Positions 1 through 13,700 of a stretch of DNA of 64,000 nucleotides are shown here, piece by piece. The stretch spans positions 30,777,501 to 30,841,500 of the forward strand of contig AP031355.1 of NCBI GenBank assembly GCA_037833965.1, written 5' to 3'. A model generated the notes under the pieces. The model saw only the letters and a list, made by a program, of their open reading frames with translations, was not told where the DNA came from and did not search any database. A program made the translations under genes and the position numbers. Source of the stretch: Marchantia polymorpha subsp. ruderalis (lineage: Eukaryota; Streptophyta; Marchantiopsida; Marchantiales; Marchantiaceae). Numbering within the stretch: the first letter of the stretch is position 1; each line of letters starts with the position of its first letter.

Positions 1-3000
1 GGCATTGACGGCAGTCAAAAGATTGTTTTTTGGAGGTCCCAAAATCTATTTTTCAAGGTATGAACGATTGATTTGTACTAGAGTAGGCAAGAGACAAGCA
101 ATTGTTGGATCATCCTTGATTACGGAGTGTGTGGCCAGTGTTTGGAGAAGAAGACATGACTATTCCTATGTTTGCTAGCATGAAGTATGAAGACCCACAG
201 ACGTTCTTTAGAAGTTACAAAAGAGCATACATAAGCATAGGCGTTCGGACTTCTAAAATTAGAGCACACTTGTGCTGAGGCTTCTTGAAGGGAATGCATC
301 TCAATGATATGATCGACAATCTAATAGTACCAAATACTCTTGGAAACATGTGAGTATAGGTTTAATTAGAGAATTTGGAAGGACGGACTCATATGAATAC
401 CCACTTGCGAGCTAAGTCAAGTAAGGCAGATGTTAGGAAAAAAGGTGAAAGACTATATTGATAGAGTGCAAAGTTTGTCAGATAGTATAATGAGATATTT
501 GCGTGCTCAACGTCATACAGTTGATAATCCGATCTTTGAGGGAATAAAAGTGTTGGAAGTGAAACATTTCATGATTGGATTGTTGCTCCAATTGCTACAA
601 CAAGTTAAATATGAGGGTGTAGATATTTTTGAGCAAGTTATTTGTATTGCAAAAAAGAAGTAGGCAAGCTTAGACGACAGCAATAGTGTCATAAGACATT
701 GCAACAAAGAGTTTTCGTAAGCCACATGATCTTTCTTCCTTGTCATGAATATTACCTTGTACCACGGAGAGTACTTCACAAATGGAGTTGCTATGATAGA
801 ACTAGTGTCTCAAATGACACAATTGAGTGTTCATTTACTTCAGCCTTGAAGCTGTGTAGAGCGGGACTTAAACAAGCTACAATCCTATGCTTGCAAGAAA
901 ATGGGTCAGATTTCGAGAGATTGGTCTAGTCGGGATGCATCAAGCAGTCGTGAAGGACAGAAAGGACTTTTGCCAAGACGGATATCATTTGCAGATGAGA
1001 GTGGAAGGGATCGATTGAATTTGATTGATATTCAAGATGAATTTTGGTAGAAAAAAATCGGTCACTTTGACCAGTCTTTACAAAATAAGATGCATGTAAT
1101 GGCAGCAAAGAGACTTCAAGAAGAATCTCAACCTGAAAGCGTGAAGCGGATGAAGGAGATGGCTAGAGAGAAAGGACAAAAAAAAGTCTTGACGTAGAAG
1201 AATTGATTTATTTATTCTTTCCAATCTCAAATAATCACGGTTCATATTCAATCTTGAATGACGTGAGAGGAAAGAATGCAGACGTTATTATTGGCTAACT
1301 GGTGGTAATGGTTCCATATGTTTGTAAGGAGTTGAAGAATAGTTTGTTAGCATATAAGTATCCATCTATCTCTAGGTCCCTTAATACTATTGCAGTTGAA
1401 TAAGAATATGATCCGATAATAGATGTTGGATGTAATGAGTCTATGTTGAGAGGTGTCCTAGTCGATGGAGGAGTGGGTGTCCATGTAATGACTATATCAG
1501 CAATGAAGTATTTGGTTTTGAAATTGAAAGATTGTCACCCATTAGCTTGAAAATGGCCCAAAAAAAAATTTGTAAACCTCAAGGTATGATTTCCAATGTT
1601 TGAATCAACATTTTAGATATTTCCACTAAAGTAGATTTTCACGTGCTGTTAGAAGCAATTGAATCATATCCCATGATCTTAGTACGACCGTGGTTGACGA
1701 AGTCACATGTACTGAATTATTTGGCCGAGGGATACATGATGATTGAAAAGGGACCACATCGACAGCGCATTCCTTTTGTTCCTCTAGGAGGTGCACCAGT
1801 ATCTAACAAATTCAACTTGGATTCAAGAGAGTCTAACTATTCAAAATTAGAAGAGATTTACACCGATGATTCCTCAAACGATGAAAAGGGGCTCTACGCA
1901 ATTGAAGAGGTTCCAAAGGGAGAAGTTACTCTACAAAGGAAGTTATCAACAACGCCAACCAGGAAGAAGCCGATTTTGACAGATGAGGAGATAGCATGGA
2001 GACTGAATCAGATTTGACTCGACGCAAGATTGTCTCTTCAAGAGCTGGAATGTTTTCACTACCTGCTACGTAAGTTCATTCATCTATTTGTCTTCAATTA
2101 CAAGAATTTACGGGAAGTTACTTTAGAAACACACCGAATTGAGCTTGTCCAAAATGCGAAGGCGGTGCGGCAGAAACCTTATCGTATGAATCCCAAATAT
2201 GCCGATGTAGTGAAAGTAGAATTGAAAAAACTACTAGAAGTCGGCTTCATCCAACCGGTGAAGAACATTGAGTGGGTATCTTGTATCTAAAAAAAATTGG
2301 CAATTTTCGAGTTTGTGTGAAATACAAAAAACTCAACAACGTCACAAAGAAAGATAGGTGACTCATTCCGTTTTACAACAAAGTTTTTGAGGAGGTGGGG
2401 GCATGAACTTTAGTATTTTGCGGATGGCTACAGCGTATATCATCAAGTGAGAATCGCGGAGGAAGATCAACTGAAGACCACCTTCACATCATCATGGGGT
2501 ACTTTTGTTACGAGGTAATGCCATTTGGACTCTGCAATGCTCTAGCTACTTTTCAATCACTTATGAATAAAGTTCTAGAACCCTACTTAGGACATTTTGT
2601 ACGAGTATTTATGGATGATTTTGAAATTTATGAAGATCGGGCTTCACACTTGGAGAAGTTAGAGAAGGTTTTTGAGCGCTTTGATGAATCAAATATCACA
2701 CTAAGCGCAAAAAAAACAAAGATTGGAATTTTGTCTAGTAGATTGATGGGTCACATTGTTTCCAAGGAGCGGATCAATACTAATGCGGAAAAAATAGAGG
2801 CTATTTTAAGAGCATCGTTTTCTACCATCAAACGTGGAGTTAAATACTTTTTGAGAATTACTGACTATTATCGTAGGTTCATTCAACGATACGCCATGAT
2901 TGCCAAACCTTTAACTAGGTTCTTAAAGTATGACAATTCACCTCCTTTAGCCACACCATAGGCATTAGAGGCTTTTGGGACACTAAAACAATCATTATTT

Positions 3001-3718
3001 TCAACATCAATTACACTGACTTCAGGTTGGGAAAAACCATATTTTTGTTTTACAGATGCATCCTGAGAAGAAGTGAACGCAACCTTCGCACAATTGGATA
3101 CAAAGGAATATGACCACCCTATATATATTGCTAGTAGGCAACTCACATCAGCAGAAATAAACTACACAGTCACAGAACAAGAAGTTTTAGTTGAAGAAAT
3201 TTTGACATTACTTGCTTGGGACGCGAACGATAGTGGTGACAGATCACCAAGCCTTGATTTATCTTCTCAACAAACCAAACGTGACGGGAACGATAGTACG
3301 GTGTATCATTTTACTTCAAAAATTTGACCTGAAGATTGTACATCGCACAGATACAAAACATGACAATCTTGATTTTCTTTCATGGATGGAAAAGTAGGTG
3401 GGCGTTGTTTTCGAGGACGAAGACTTTCCTAACTCAATTTTGATGTGAGTCGACATTGACAACTAACCAAAGGAGTACAAAGATATCATCCAATATCTCC
3501 AAGGTATGAATGTTTGGGAGGGTGCAATCAAACAAGTTAGGACATGAATTGCACATAAGAGTCGGTCTTACACTTTGATTGATCAACTGTTGTATTTTTG
3601 CGGGAGAGATGGTATCCTCTGACGCGCGATGGGAAGAGCAGAGACACCACAGTTCATGAAGGATTTTGTGATGGACATTTTGCGGGATGCATTACAATAT
3701 AATAATCTTGACGGCCGG

Positions 3719-4578
3719 TAAGACCGGGTGTTGCACATATGTACTAAGTCCTAGAAGTGGTCAAGTGATTAAGTACGATTAGCCAAGGCATAGCTAAGTC
3801 CAGCTAGTTATGACTAAACTAGTTAGTTATAACTAAATTTATCTAGTCATGACTATGTTTGGCTACAATGTCTATAGTTGGCGGATTAATTAGCGGAGTT
3901 CTAGAAAAGTGGAGTGAGCACTTCTATTTTGTCTTTTACAAGGAGTGAGCACTTCTATTTTGTCTTATACAAAAGTTCTAGATTCCAAAGGATTAGATAT
4001 TTGACTTAAAGCTCGGAGTTGATTGGTTAGACTAAAATGTATGAAAGATGATTGGTTAGACTAAGTCTAGTGTTGACTTAGTGGCTAAGAAGCTTGTAGA
4101 AGTTTAAAAGTTTCCAATGGCATGTCGCCACCTCAACCTTGGATTTTGGAAACTTCTAGAAGGTTTAGCTAAACCAATGGCATGTTGTCACATAGAGAGG
4201 ATTAGTCAAACTTACCTAGGTAAAAGTAAGTTATGAGAAATTACCACATGTTACTATGGTAACTTCTCAAGTAATATAAATAGAGAGGTAGAGTATCAAC
4301 TCTCAAGCAAGTTTAGAGAGACATGTGTGAGGACTTGTTTCAGGAATGAAGGAGTGAAGTTTTTGAGTATCTTGGAGTATTGACGTGTGTTTGCGTTTAT
4401 GTGAAGAGAGTGATGTGAGGAGAGTTTGTGTGTAAGTTGAAGTGATACATGGAGAGTTTGTGAGAGAAGGTGTTTGGGACATGAGTGTGAGGATGAATCC
4501 TAGTCTTCTAGAACCATGATACGCTACCGCAAAGCCATCAGAGGTAAACCTGAGTGAGAGTCAGCCCGGAGGTTGCAA
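3719..4578 (+). mobile_element. LTR-like insertion (probable solo LTR) inside the old gypsy integrase
   Basis: An 860-bp block interrupts the integrase coding sequence. GCCGG stands on both sides (3714-3718 and 4579-4583), and integrase similarity stops at one junction and resumes at the other, which fits a 5-bp target duplication. The block has no coding potential. It carries a TATAAATAG box near 4275-4283 and a pyrimidine/purine-poor R-U5-like tail, as expected of an LTR. A tandem 31-bp duplication lies inside at 3911-3972. The ends are not the usual TG...CA at the duplication edge, so the exact termini are uncertain by up to about 10 bp. Confidence 0.6.
3911..3972. repeat. 31-bp tandem duplication in the U3-like part of the solo LTR
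   Basis: Two adjacent 31-bp units (3911-3941 and 3942-3972) differ by only one or so bases. Each starts GGAGTGAGCACTTC. Small tandem units upstream of the TATA box are common in LTR U3 regions and often act as enhancers; that role is inference here. Confidence 0.7.
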
Positions 4579-5623
4579 GCCGGATACTATTGGCCAACTA
4601 TGTTCAAGAATAGTTTTGAATATTGTAAACTTTGTGAGATATGTGAAGCGTTTGCCAATAAATCTACGGCTAGCGGCAACTTGCATGCCATTCCTTCATT
4701 AGACCCATTTGAGAAATGAAGTATCAATTTGATGGAACCTTTGCCTGTTACAAGAAAGGTACACCGTTTGATTGTAATTGCCATGGATTATTTGACAAAG
4801 TTTGTGGAGGTTTAGGCGTTGAAGACTTTGATCAAGACAGAGGTAGCACGATTTTTGTGCTACCTCTGTTAGCCACTTCGGTATTTTGTTGGAGATGGTA
4901 TCTAATAACGGAACTCAATTCACAAGTGATGTGTGGACAGATTTGATGGTACGATTAGCAATTGAACATAGGTTTACGACTATGTATAAACCAAGTAAAA
5001 ACGGACTGGTAGAACAAAGAAACAAGATACTATGTTCTCTGATTGCAAAGGAAGCGGAAACTAGCCATTGGGATCTCAAGATCCATCATGCAATGTAGAT
5101 TTATAACTCGACATTCAAAACGGCTACATGATTCTCTTCATTTTGTTTAGCCTATGGCATTGAGACTTTACTTCCGATGGAATATGAACTGATGACACTT
5201 AGCACCGTTTTGAACGCATGTTTGAATCTGGATGAGTCACAACGAAGAAGGCTGGTACAACTTAATGAATTGGACAATTTCTGATTTCCAATTGCGGGCG
5301 AGACTGGCAATTGAGGTGGCTCAAGCGAAAATGAAGAAGTTGTGGGATGCAAAGGTAAAGAAGCGGGTGTTCAAGACGGAAGAATTGATGATGTTATACG
5401 ATTCTCGGCACTTTCGAAGTGCTCATAAGAAACTGCTAATCAAATGTTTTGGACCGAATGATGATAATGAGGTCTTCGCGTCAAACAGTACTTATTCCCT
5501 ACTCAATTTAGATGACACAAACTATCTGGATACAATTAATCATGATAAATTGAAGAAAGCTTATGTAGACTTGTTAGACTAGTAAACATCCGAGGACGGA
5601 TTTGGCTATAAGTGTGGGGTGAA

Positions 5624-5850
5624 TGTTAAGTAGCTGGGAAGCTTCTGGACTTTCTCTATTTGTTTCTTAGTGGAGATTAGTTATTTAGTAGTTTATGTCG
5701 AAGATAGTAATATCAGGTTTCGCTGGAAACTTGCGAGGGTATTTAACATTCTAGCTCGTGTGAGTCAACACCTCTGATTCATTCTTCGTATGCACTGGTA
5801 GAGAGGGTGCTGAAGGCATCCGGAAGGTCAAACATTGTAGTAAAGCTGGA
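5624..5850 (+). mobile_element. Probable start of the 3' LTR of the old gypsy element
   Basis: Just after the pol similarity a purine-rich GTGTGGGGTGAA is followed by TGTTAAG at 5624, the usual arrangement of polypurine tract and LTR start. A TATTTAA stretch follows near 5738. I cannot see the other LTR, so the right end (about 5850) is a guess. Confidence 0.4.
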
Positions 5851-8800
5851 TGGTCATGTTGGCATCCAAGGTTTATTCAGGTTAATTTGCGCTTCATAGC
5901 GTACTTTCTTGGCATTTCCAAACGGAACAACATATTCATGTGCAAACATTTCACGATGAACTTAAAGCTGCGAGTGACCAGCGACAAGACGATCGTTACT
6001 TTCAACTCCGTAAGGTAGATACTCCGTCCGCACTTATCGTAGATCCTGCCCACGATTGCATCTGCATCGATGAACCGACTTTGCCTCTTGATCTTCTCCG
6101 TCCGATCTCTCGTGGATTAGAGAGGAAGCAAGAGAGGAGCGTTAATGGATATGAACTCTTCTCTTGTATGCAGGGCCTCTTCGGGTCATCTGTCACAGTT
6201 TGTTTTATATTTGATCACTTTCTCGGACAAGATAAGTGATTCTAAAATCAAGCTTGATCTTTAACATGTAAGGCTTCAAACCTCTCGTCACGAACTGGCT
6301 TATACTTCATTGTACTGTGTTAACCGCAACTTGGTTCCCGCTTCCACGTTTACAAATGACGTCTCGCCCGCTGGTTCTTCGTAGCGTATCGTCGTCCTGT
6401 CAACATTTATATGGACTTCCAGCGTACGATCTATCTGCGCTCTGATCTACAGAACTCGTACACGATTCGAGTCGTCAATCGCAGACGGTGCACAGAAGAC
6501 GCTGTCTAGCCGAAGCGATCCGATTGCAACAATGCTTGTCCAAGCTTTTAATGCGGATCTCCAATGGCAGGTACAGCGTCTGGATAGTCACTTCTCACTA
6601 TGCAGACATTAGACCTGCCATGGGAGATCTGCTGTCCCAGCTTCATTGCCTCGCCATCGCAACAATCGAAGATCGGTCGCTCCGCCCATCTTCTTCTCAA
6701 TGCCCTCCATAGATCTAGAACTTATTCATCGACCCCTACACAAGCCCATTATTCTGGAATATCTCATTTCTAGCAAGATCTCTAGAGACGCAACGTTATC
6801 GAGAATTTCATAAATGCGCTGGAAGAGATAGGGTTCTCATATATCAGAGTCCGAGCAGCCCTAGCTAGGGCAGATCCCTGAACACACCAAGCAGATGTCT
6901 GCCATGTCCAAGGCTCGATAGAAAGCGAACAAGTTAGCATTCGCTAACGTAAGAGCCTGGTTTAGTTCGAAGGAATGGATTCTGCCGGAAAGGAGATCGC
7001 ACACGATACGCGACGAGTATTTGCAGACGAAACGGAATGATATACGAGTCTATTGAACTACTTCTGAACTTAAAGGCATGGACTTACATATGCTAACATC
7101 AGGTGGAAAAATCACAGCCCCACAAATCAATCTAATGATCGACCATTCCACTAGATATTGCAACTTCAAGTTCCTCAAAAAAAGTTTGTACGTAGGTCTA
7201 AGCAGCTCGGTGCACAATGGTCCATATCTTTAACTCCTCTCATCGCCTCCATCGTCACGGCGGCCACTAATCCGCTCGATGGAGATGTCATAGCATGGTT
7301 ATTCCCTTAAAGTGCACCGAGAGCGCATTGCAATATCACTGCCACAGATCACCTCATCCTCGCAATGGAACCCAGATCCAGCCTCACGGGGCTTCTCCAC
7401 ACGAGCATGAGCAGGTGAAAGTCTTCCAAGCCGCTAGTACGGTGTGCACAGATCTAGAGATCGATGTCAGAAAGAAGGTGCAAGTCTTCCAAGACTGTTG
7501 TTTGCTGATTTGATTCTATGAACGCAGATGCAGAGCACCACAACCCTCGGTTTGCCTCCTCTTCCCCCCGAGTCTCTACTTATGTGAAGAAAGTGGCCAT
7601 GAGCAGGATTTCTTGCACAAAACGTTTCATCGCATCGCCAAGTCAACGAATAGCAGGACCGTATTATCCACACAAAAAATCCCTGTGTTTCACAGTGTTC
7701 GTATTCTGCAGTGACTCAAGGATTCGAATCTGCATGATTTTATTTACCCATCCGAAAGACGAGAAGGCTCAGCACAGCACCAGAATATTATCTTCTTCTG
7801 CTCACTCTTCAAATATATTTTTTCAAATTTGTACATATATAGCCATGGATTATACGTACGAAAGCCAGCCCTTTCGGTAATAAAAGTTCGTGCCTATTCG
7901 TACATATATAGCCATATAGTCATGGACGGACTAGAGATATGCCTAGCGCTTGCCGAAAACATGGACTGTAAATCGTCTTTACATGATGACGATAGAGATC
8001 ACGTGAACTGCTCAAGATGTCAGTATTCAGTTTTGTGGAGCTCAGGACCGAGTTCGCTTTGGAGCGATTTTTGCCTGGTGCAGATGATTGGATGGAGATA
8101 TGAGTAAAGTTCTGAAATGGAAGACGAAAGCTATTTTACTTGCAAATGCACGAGGTTAGCCTTGCGACGAAGTTCATAATGAAAATACGCTGGCAACACA
8201 TGCTATCTACGGATGATGACAGCTGCAACCAAGTGCAACCTTTGTGTGGAGATTCGCTTTGCCAGAACAACTTGCATTTTGCAGCTATTGTTGGAATGCA
8301 CTTCAGCCATTTCAAATGATCACCCATTCCAACAAATGTTGAAGTTTTGAGCAACAGGTTTTTGAACAATGTGCAACAGCGGAATGCGATGAGGCTCTAG
8401 AAGGAAATGATGTTTAATATTAGAACGAGTAGAATATAACAGTGCATCATACAAATAAGGTGCTACCCTGCTGGTTGCCATATTGGACTCCTGGCCTCCG
8501 GACATGCTATGTGATATTACGCGTACAACGTGGGTTCTCCAATTCATTGTACATGCCGCTGAATATATTGTACTCTGGAAAATTCCTGGAGAATCACAAG
8601 AGCATGAAGATTTTGGAAAAAAGAGGAGCACCGTGACTTGGAAAACCTGTAATTATGTTGGATATTTGAGTATAACTAGACTCATGAAATAGGACTAAAG
8701 CAGATAGAATTATATATATTCCTTCCTTCATCGTGCATATTATATATATTCCTTCCTTCATCGTGCATATTTATAGGGTACCCTTTCACCTATGTACAGC

Positions 8801-10764
8801 GTTAGTCAGTTGAACTTAAAGCAATAGAAACACGATATCTAAAATCACTTACACAATAGGCTCGAGAAATTGATACACATGCTGGTATAATAGGTTTTAG
8901 TGTACTAACTGAGGAACATGTAAAATTCCTCATCCGTAGATGTATGTAACTCTGATGTTAGGACAACAACTAGCTGATTCATCTCCATAGCCCTTTACTT
9001 TAAGACATGCCGTCGCCACATTTCTCATCCATGATGGTAGGTTATCGACTCCCGATAAGCTCTATCAGTTGCGGTAACTACAACCACCACATATGCAACC
9101 GAAATTTAGTTTTCTCAAACCAAATCTCTACGGTATTCACTCTCATCTGACATACACCAACACTCTCTTTAAGTTTAATGCATAATTTCACCTGCCATCA
9201 ACACATTAAAATTCTAATGCCATCGAGTATTAATGTACTTTGATTTTCAAATGAAAATATAATCAACTCAACCCTTGTGTCATCAAAAACATCATAAGCA
9301 ATTATGCTTACGAAGGGTTATTGACTACAATGATCACATTCGCACGAGAACGATGGAGATGTGAACCAACTTGATGTGAAACCTCATGGATGTAGTAAAA
9401 GTAACAAGTGCGAATTGGAGAAATTTTGAGATACTGAGAAATTATGAGACAATATTAAAACTAGCTCCATACATGCGGAGCAAAGATTATATCACTGCAG
9501 TTTTGAGGAGGGAGCATTGCCCAAACGAGATGGCCTGGCCAACATAAATAACTTATCTGCTTCCTCTATTCTGTACGTGCTCTGTGAGGAATGGAGCATT
9601 GCCTTGGCTTCCAAAACTGGAATCACATTTGGAGTTCACACAAGTCACAACCATTTCGCTACGCAAAATGACAGTCATTCGACCAGGTAAACAAGATTTA
9701 AGACCAAGATTCAAGACCAGGTAAACAGATTTAAGACACGTAGTATGAAATCCAAGCCAATGATCCACCAAAGACAGTAAGCGTGTGAATGTTTGATACA
9801 GGAAGAACGATAGCAAAATAATCATGAAATTAAAATATACATTGGTTCACTACAATTTTTTGAATATAGATCTAGGATCGAAACAGTGAGATAAGTCTAG
9901 GATCGAAAATGTTTGATCTCACCGTTACAGATTATCAAGAATCAATCAGAAACCTTCATAAGTATTTCCAGCAAAAGTCACGAGTGCAGAGGTCATATGT
10001 TGAAGTTGAATAGCATCCTCTATACGAGTTGGTCGAGCCAAAGTAGGTCGTATTCCACTCATGAACCAAGACGATTTTCCAACTCAATCCAGTCCCAATT
10101 ACATCAATCGTGTCAATTCACGATCTGAAGTAAAAACAAAAATCACTCTTCAGGCTTGAGCAAAACAAGATGGGATGACGATCAGAAGTTTCAGGACCTA
10201 TAATCTGGTACCGTATTTACAATATCGATCCTTGCAATGTACATCATGAATAATCTGCCAAGACTTTGTGGGCAACTACTCAGGCAGCTCTGTTAAGCTC
10301 GGACCTACGGCATTACAATACGATAGCAGTTGCAAGCTGTATAGCTCTTTCCCACTCTACTATGACCTACTTGGAGATAGAGTAAATCAGTCCCATACAA
10401 GTTGGGATAGATTCTATCTAGAACCTCAATCGCCAGGAATCGATTCGAGTGAAGAAGATCGTTTCTTCCCACTCTGGTATAGTCCAAATCCTCGGTTTAC
10501 TTCTGTACATCAGGGAGGTTGTGGATGCTCTGGAGCTCAACCCGAGGAAGCACGTATTAGAAGATGTGAACATTCTGCCCGAATGTTTCGGGCTATCTAC
10601 TGATATAAGTACCATTTCCCAGCTCTACAATGAACGTGACTGAAGGTATTGAGGAGATAAACTATGGTTGCTGATGACTTCTACAAAATTGAATGGTGAC
10701 TATGCGTTAAGGTAGATGATCTCGCTTATCAAATGAACAGCTACATCGTGAATGACTACAATGA
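5851..10764. other. Intergenic region, no recognised gene
   Basis: Only short open frames on both strands (for example 5940-6239 plus, 7518-7880 plus, 8320-8631 minus), none with a recognisable domain, conserved motif or convincing splice pattern. The part just left of 10765 must hold the CTR9 3' UTR and polyadenylation site, but I could not place them. Minor repeats: a 30-bp tandem duplication at 8711-8770 and a short repeated ACCAGGTAAAC near 9685-9725. Confidence 0.6.
8711..8770. repeat. Perfect 30-bp tandem duplication
   Basis: Units 8711-8740 and 8741-8770 are identical as read; each starts TATATATATTCC and ends TCGTGCATAT. No function is apparent. Confidence 0.9.
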
Positions 10765-13700
10765 CTAATCTTCATCACTCTCAGACAGCCTCGTCTTCTT
10801 TCCTCTTCGCCTGCTAACGGGGCGCTGCTCTTCCGTATCAGAATCCTCGAGTCCTTTCGGATATTCCATCTCGGCCTCACTGTCTGCCAAATGTTCATCT
10901 GCAACAGCTCTCCTCCTACGAGAACCATCTTCATCATCTGATTCTGAAAGGGCTCGTCTCAGCCTTCCTTTCTTCGGTGGCGGATCCTCTCTTCTCTGAA
11001 ACCATAGTCACAAATTAGGTGAAAATGGCAACAACTCTGTCCTAGATGTCGACTCCAGTGCAGAGCGGCACCAAAAGCGGGGATGGAGGGGTCACGGCCA
11101 TCACATATATATATAGAAACTGGTAGTATATATATATATACTACCGGTTTCTTGACTTAGCGAGGGTTACAGCATGATTGTCGATATAAGGCTCACCAAG
11201 TAGGATTTGTAAATCTAGACAATGAACAAGTACTGAGCATCAACTATTTATGTCCAAAATTCAAAACAATAATGAGTAGACGTAGAACTTACCATGTCCT
11301 CTTCGTCCGACTCTTCTAGCAAACCCGCAGCAGCAAGAGCATCTTGCGCATCTTCTTCTTCAGGTGTGGGACTTCTGTAGTTTCCTTCCTCCTCGGGCTC
11401 AGAAGACTGCTCTCTCTTCTTCTCTTTCTTCTTTCTCTTCTTCTTTTCCTTCTTCTCTTTCTTCTCACCACCGTTGTCATCGTCATCATTGTCACCACCA
11501 CCTTTCTTGGTGTTCCAGCCCGCCTATAGGTTGCGATACAAAATTTAGGAATATCATCATGCCATAAACAGTAAACCATTGCTAAGACGATTCTGTTGAC
11601 TACCGACGAGCCGGTGATCGGCTCCAAACCTTTTTCTTCCCGAATCCACTTATCCAGCTGTAATATTAGCCTTTGACCATTTCATTCCTAGAACAGCATT
11701 TGGATCCATGCGGAAATATATTACCATGAGATGCCTAAGCTTCTCCTCTTCTCTCTGTAGCCTCCTAGCTTCTTCTTCCCGAAACCTTTTCTCCATCTGC
11801 CCAATCGGAAATACGAAATTAGTGGTGCATAAAAGCAAAATACTTATAGGACCTAAAGTCAAGGTCATGATAGAAACAGTATACAGCATGGGGCACTTTT
11901 CATATAAGGCGGCCCTGTATACACAGGATGTATGGCACAATTTGAAACCTGCTGCTTTCGCTCTTCTTCAGCTTTGCGCCGAGCTTCTTCTGCCTGGTGC
12001 AGCTGACGTGCAACTTCCTGCTTCTGGCGATTTTGTTGCTCTTCACGCTCAGCTGCCTCTAGATGAACCTTAGCCGCATCTAGAAGATGTTTGCAGTACT
12101 CCACGTGCATGTCAATTTTCTTCTCATCGAAGCCATGACCATGACTTGCGGCAACCCCAGATAACTGGCTAAACAGTCTAAGAGCGTTTTTTAGCTCCGC
12201 AACTGACTGCCGCACCTGTGCTCATCAAAATGAAAACGACTGCATGTTACCAGCACGTAATCTACTTTGTACCGACTCTATTTTGACCGTAAATCTGCCT
12301 CAAGACAACTACTTTAGCTACACGACAAGGATTGCAAACACACAGTAAATTCCTGCAAACTTTGAGCATAACAGATATCAATCAGTAACGAATATGAGCT
12401 GTGTCACTAGGCCGTGTAATGTGTCTGCGCTCACATACCTCATCGGCTGTGCGCTTCGGCTTTTGTAAAGTAGCCGTGGAAAATTTTTGCATTGCAATTG
12501 CAGCGTCAAATCTTAAGGTGTAGTTAGATGGTGCCAGATGAATTGCTCGAAGAAGAGCTCGTTTGCAATCTTGCCACTGTTCGGCTTCATAATGCGTCCT
12601 TGCCAGATAAAGGAGGACTTGACTCTCTGTGTTGTAATAAAATCTTCTAAGACAGTTTTGATACTGCAGCCCACCCAAAATCAGTTAGCAAAACTAGCCG
12701 GAAGACAGACGTCCAGGACAGCAACATGCATACCTCAGAACCTGAGTAATCTAACATGCAAAAGGTGGGAATTCAACATTCCTAGACGAGTCCTGGTGGA
12801 AATTACGTAAGCAAAGCAAGCAATAAATGTAACACAAGTTGAAAGTCAAGTTTCTGACCATCTTTATCGCCAGGGCGAATTGCCCTTGTGCGAGATAGAT
12901 GTGGGCAAGATTGATCCAGACATCTGGCATTTCAACGGTAACGTTTCCCGCAGCTGCCTCTTGTACCTGGAAACACATATGGGTAATGAGGTTAAGGATT
13001 GGAAACATGAGATGAGGATCTATGGGCCAACACCTTCGCTTGGATGGAAAATAGTCTTCTACAGTGAGCATTGGAAAGAACTGACGACGAAAACTCTACT
13101 CTACTCGGTTGTGTAGAGGCAAACGTAGATTATTAAACTGGAAAGCAAGCAGGCAGTTTTGAAGCAATGCATGGAGATGATAAATGTGTAATGAATTGCA
13201 TCAAATTCAGACGGATCAACGTCGATGTGCAAAAGGCAGTGCATGGGCCACATGCCCTAAAAAAGAGCAAGTGCAAGGGGCGCTACGCGCACCGATGCCC
13301 TTGCACTTGCTCTAACAGCTTTTGTGTTTCACTGCAGGGTTGGAGCCGGCCCACCGGACTTAATTTTGTCGGACACCACAAAACCCAAAAACTGTCCGAC
13401 AAAATAAAGGGAAAGAGTTGACTGTCCGATGTCTTGTATACACACAAACGCAGAATGTCCACATAACACAGATGGTCAGGATGTAGTACTCAAGTGGAAT
13501 ATGTAACAACTGCAGTACCATATTCTGGTTTGCATTAAGGTTGGTGGCCCGCGATCGAAGAGCAGGATCTGCAGCTAGAAAAGATTTGATTTGAAGCAAT
13601 TCAAAAGTAGACTGCATCGACGAGTTACAGGGATGATGGGGAGTACAAAATGTAAGGATCTGGAGGAGAAAAACCTAGCAGGGTCTGCATATACACATGA

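Larger units (their letters stand above)
1..5623 (+). mobile_element. Old Ty3/gypsy LTR retrotransposon, broken, 5' end outside window
   Basis: Remains of a Ty3/gypsy element read on the plus strand. Visible parts in order: gag-like sequence about 160-700, protease region about 1600-1800, reverse transcriptase about 2080-2960 (CYEVMPFGLCNALATFQSLM, then VFMDDFEIY at the catalytic centre), RNase H about 3000-3400, and integrase from about 3640 to 3718 resuming at 4579 (GYYWPTMF, then NGTQFTSDVW near 4909). The order PR-RT-RNaseH-IN is that of Ty3/gypsy. It is broken in many places and cannot make its proteins. A separate LTR-like element sits in the integrase. The 5' LTR would lie left of the window. 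Family assignment is firm; the clade within gypsy is not determined. Confidence 0.85.

Noticed and set aside
5940-6239. 99-codon open frame downstream of the old gypsy element.
   Set aside because: No recognisable domain, no splice or codon pattern that stands out from chance; left as intergenic.
11344-11627. Long open frames on both strands across CTR9 exon 24.
   Set aside because: They are shadows of the Lys/Glu-rich codons of the CTR9 tail.
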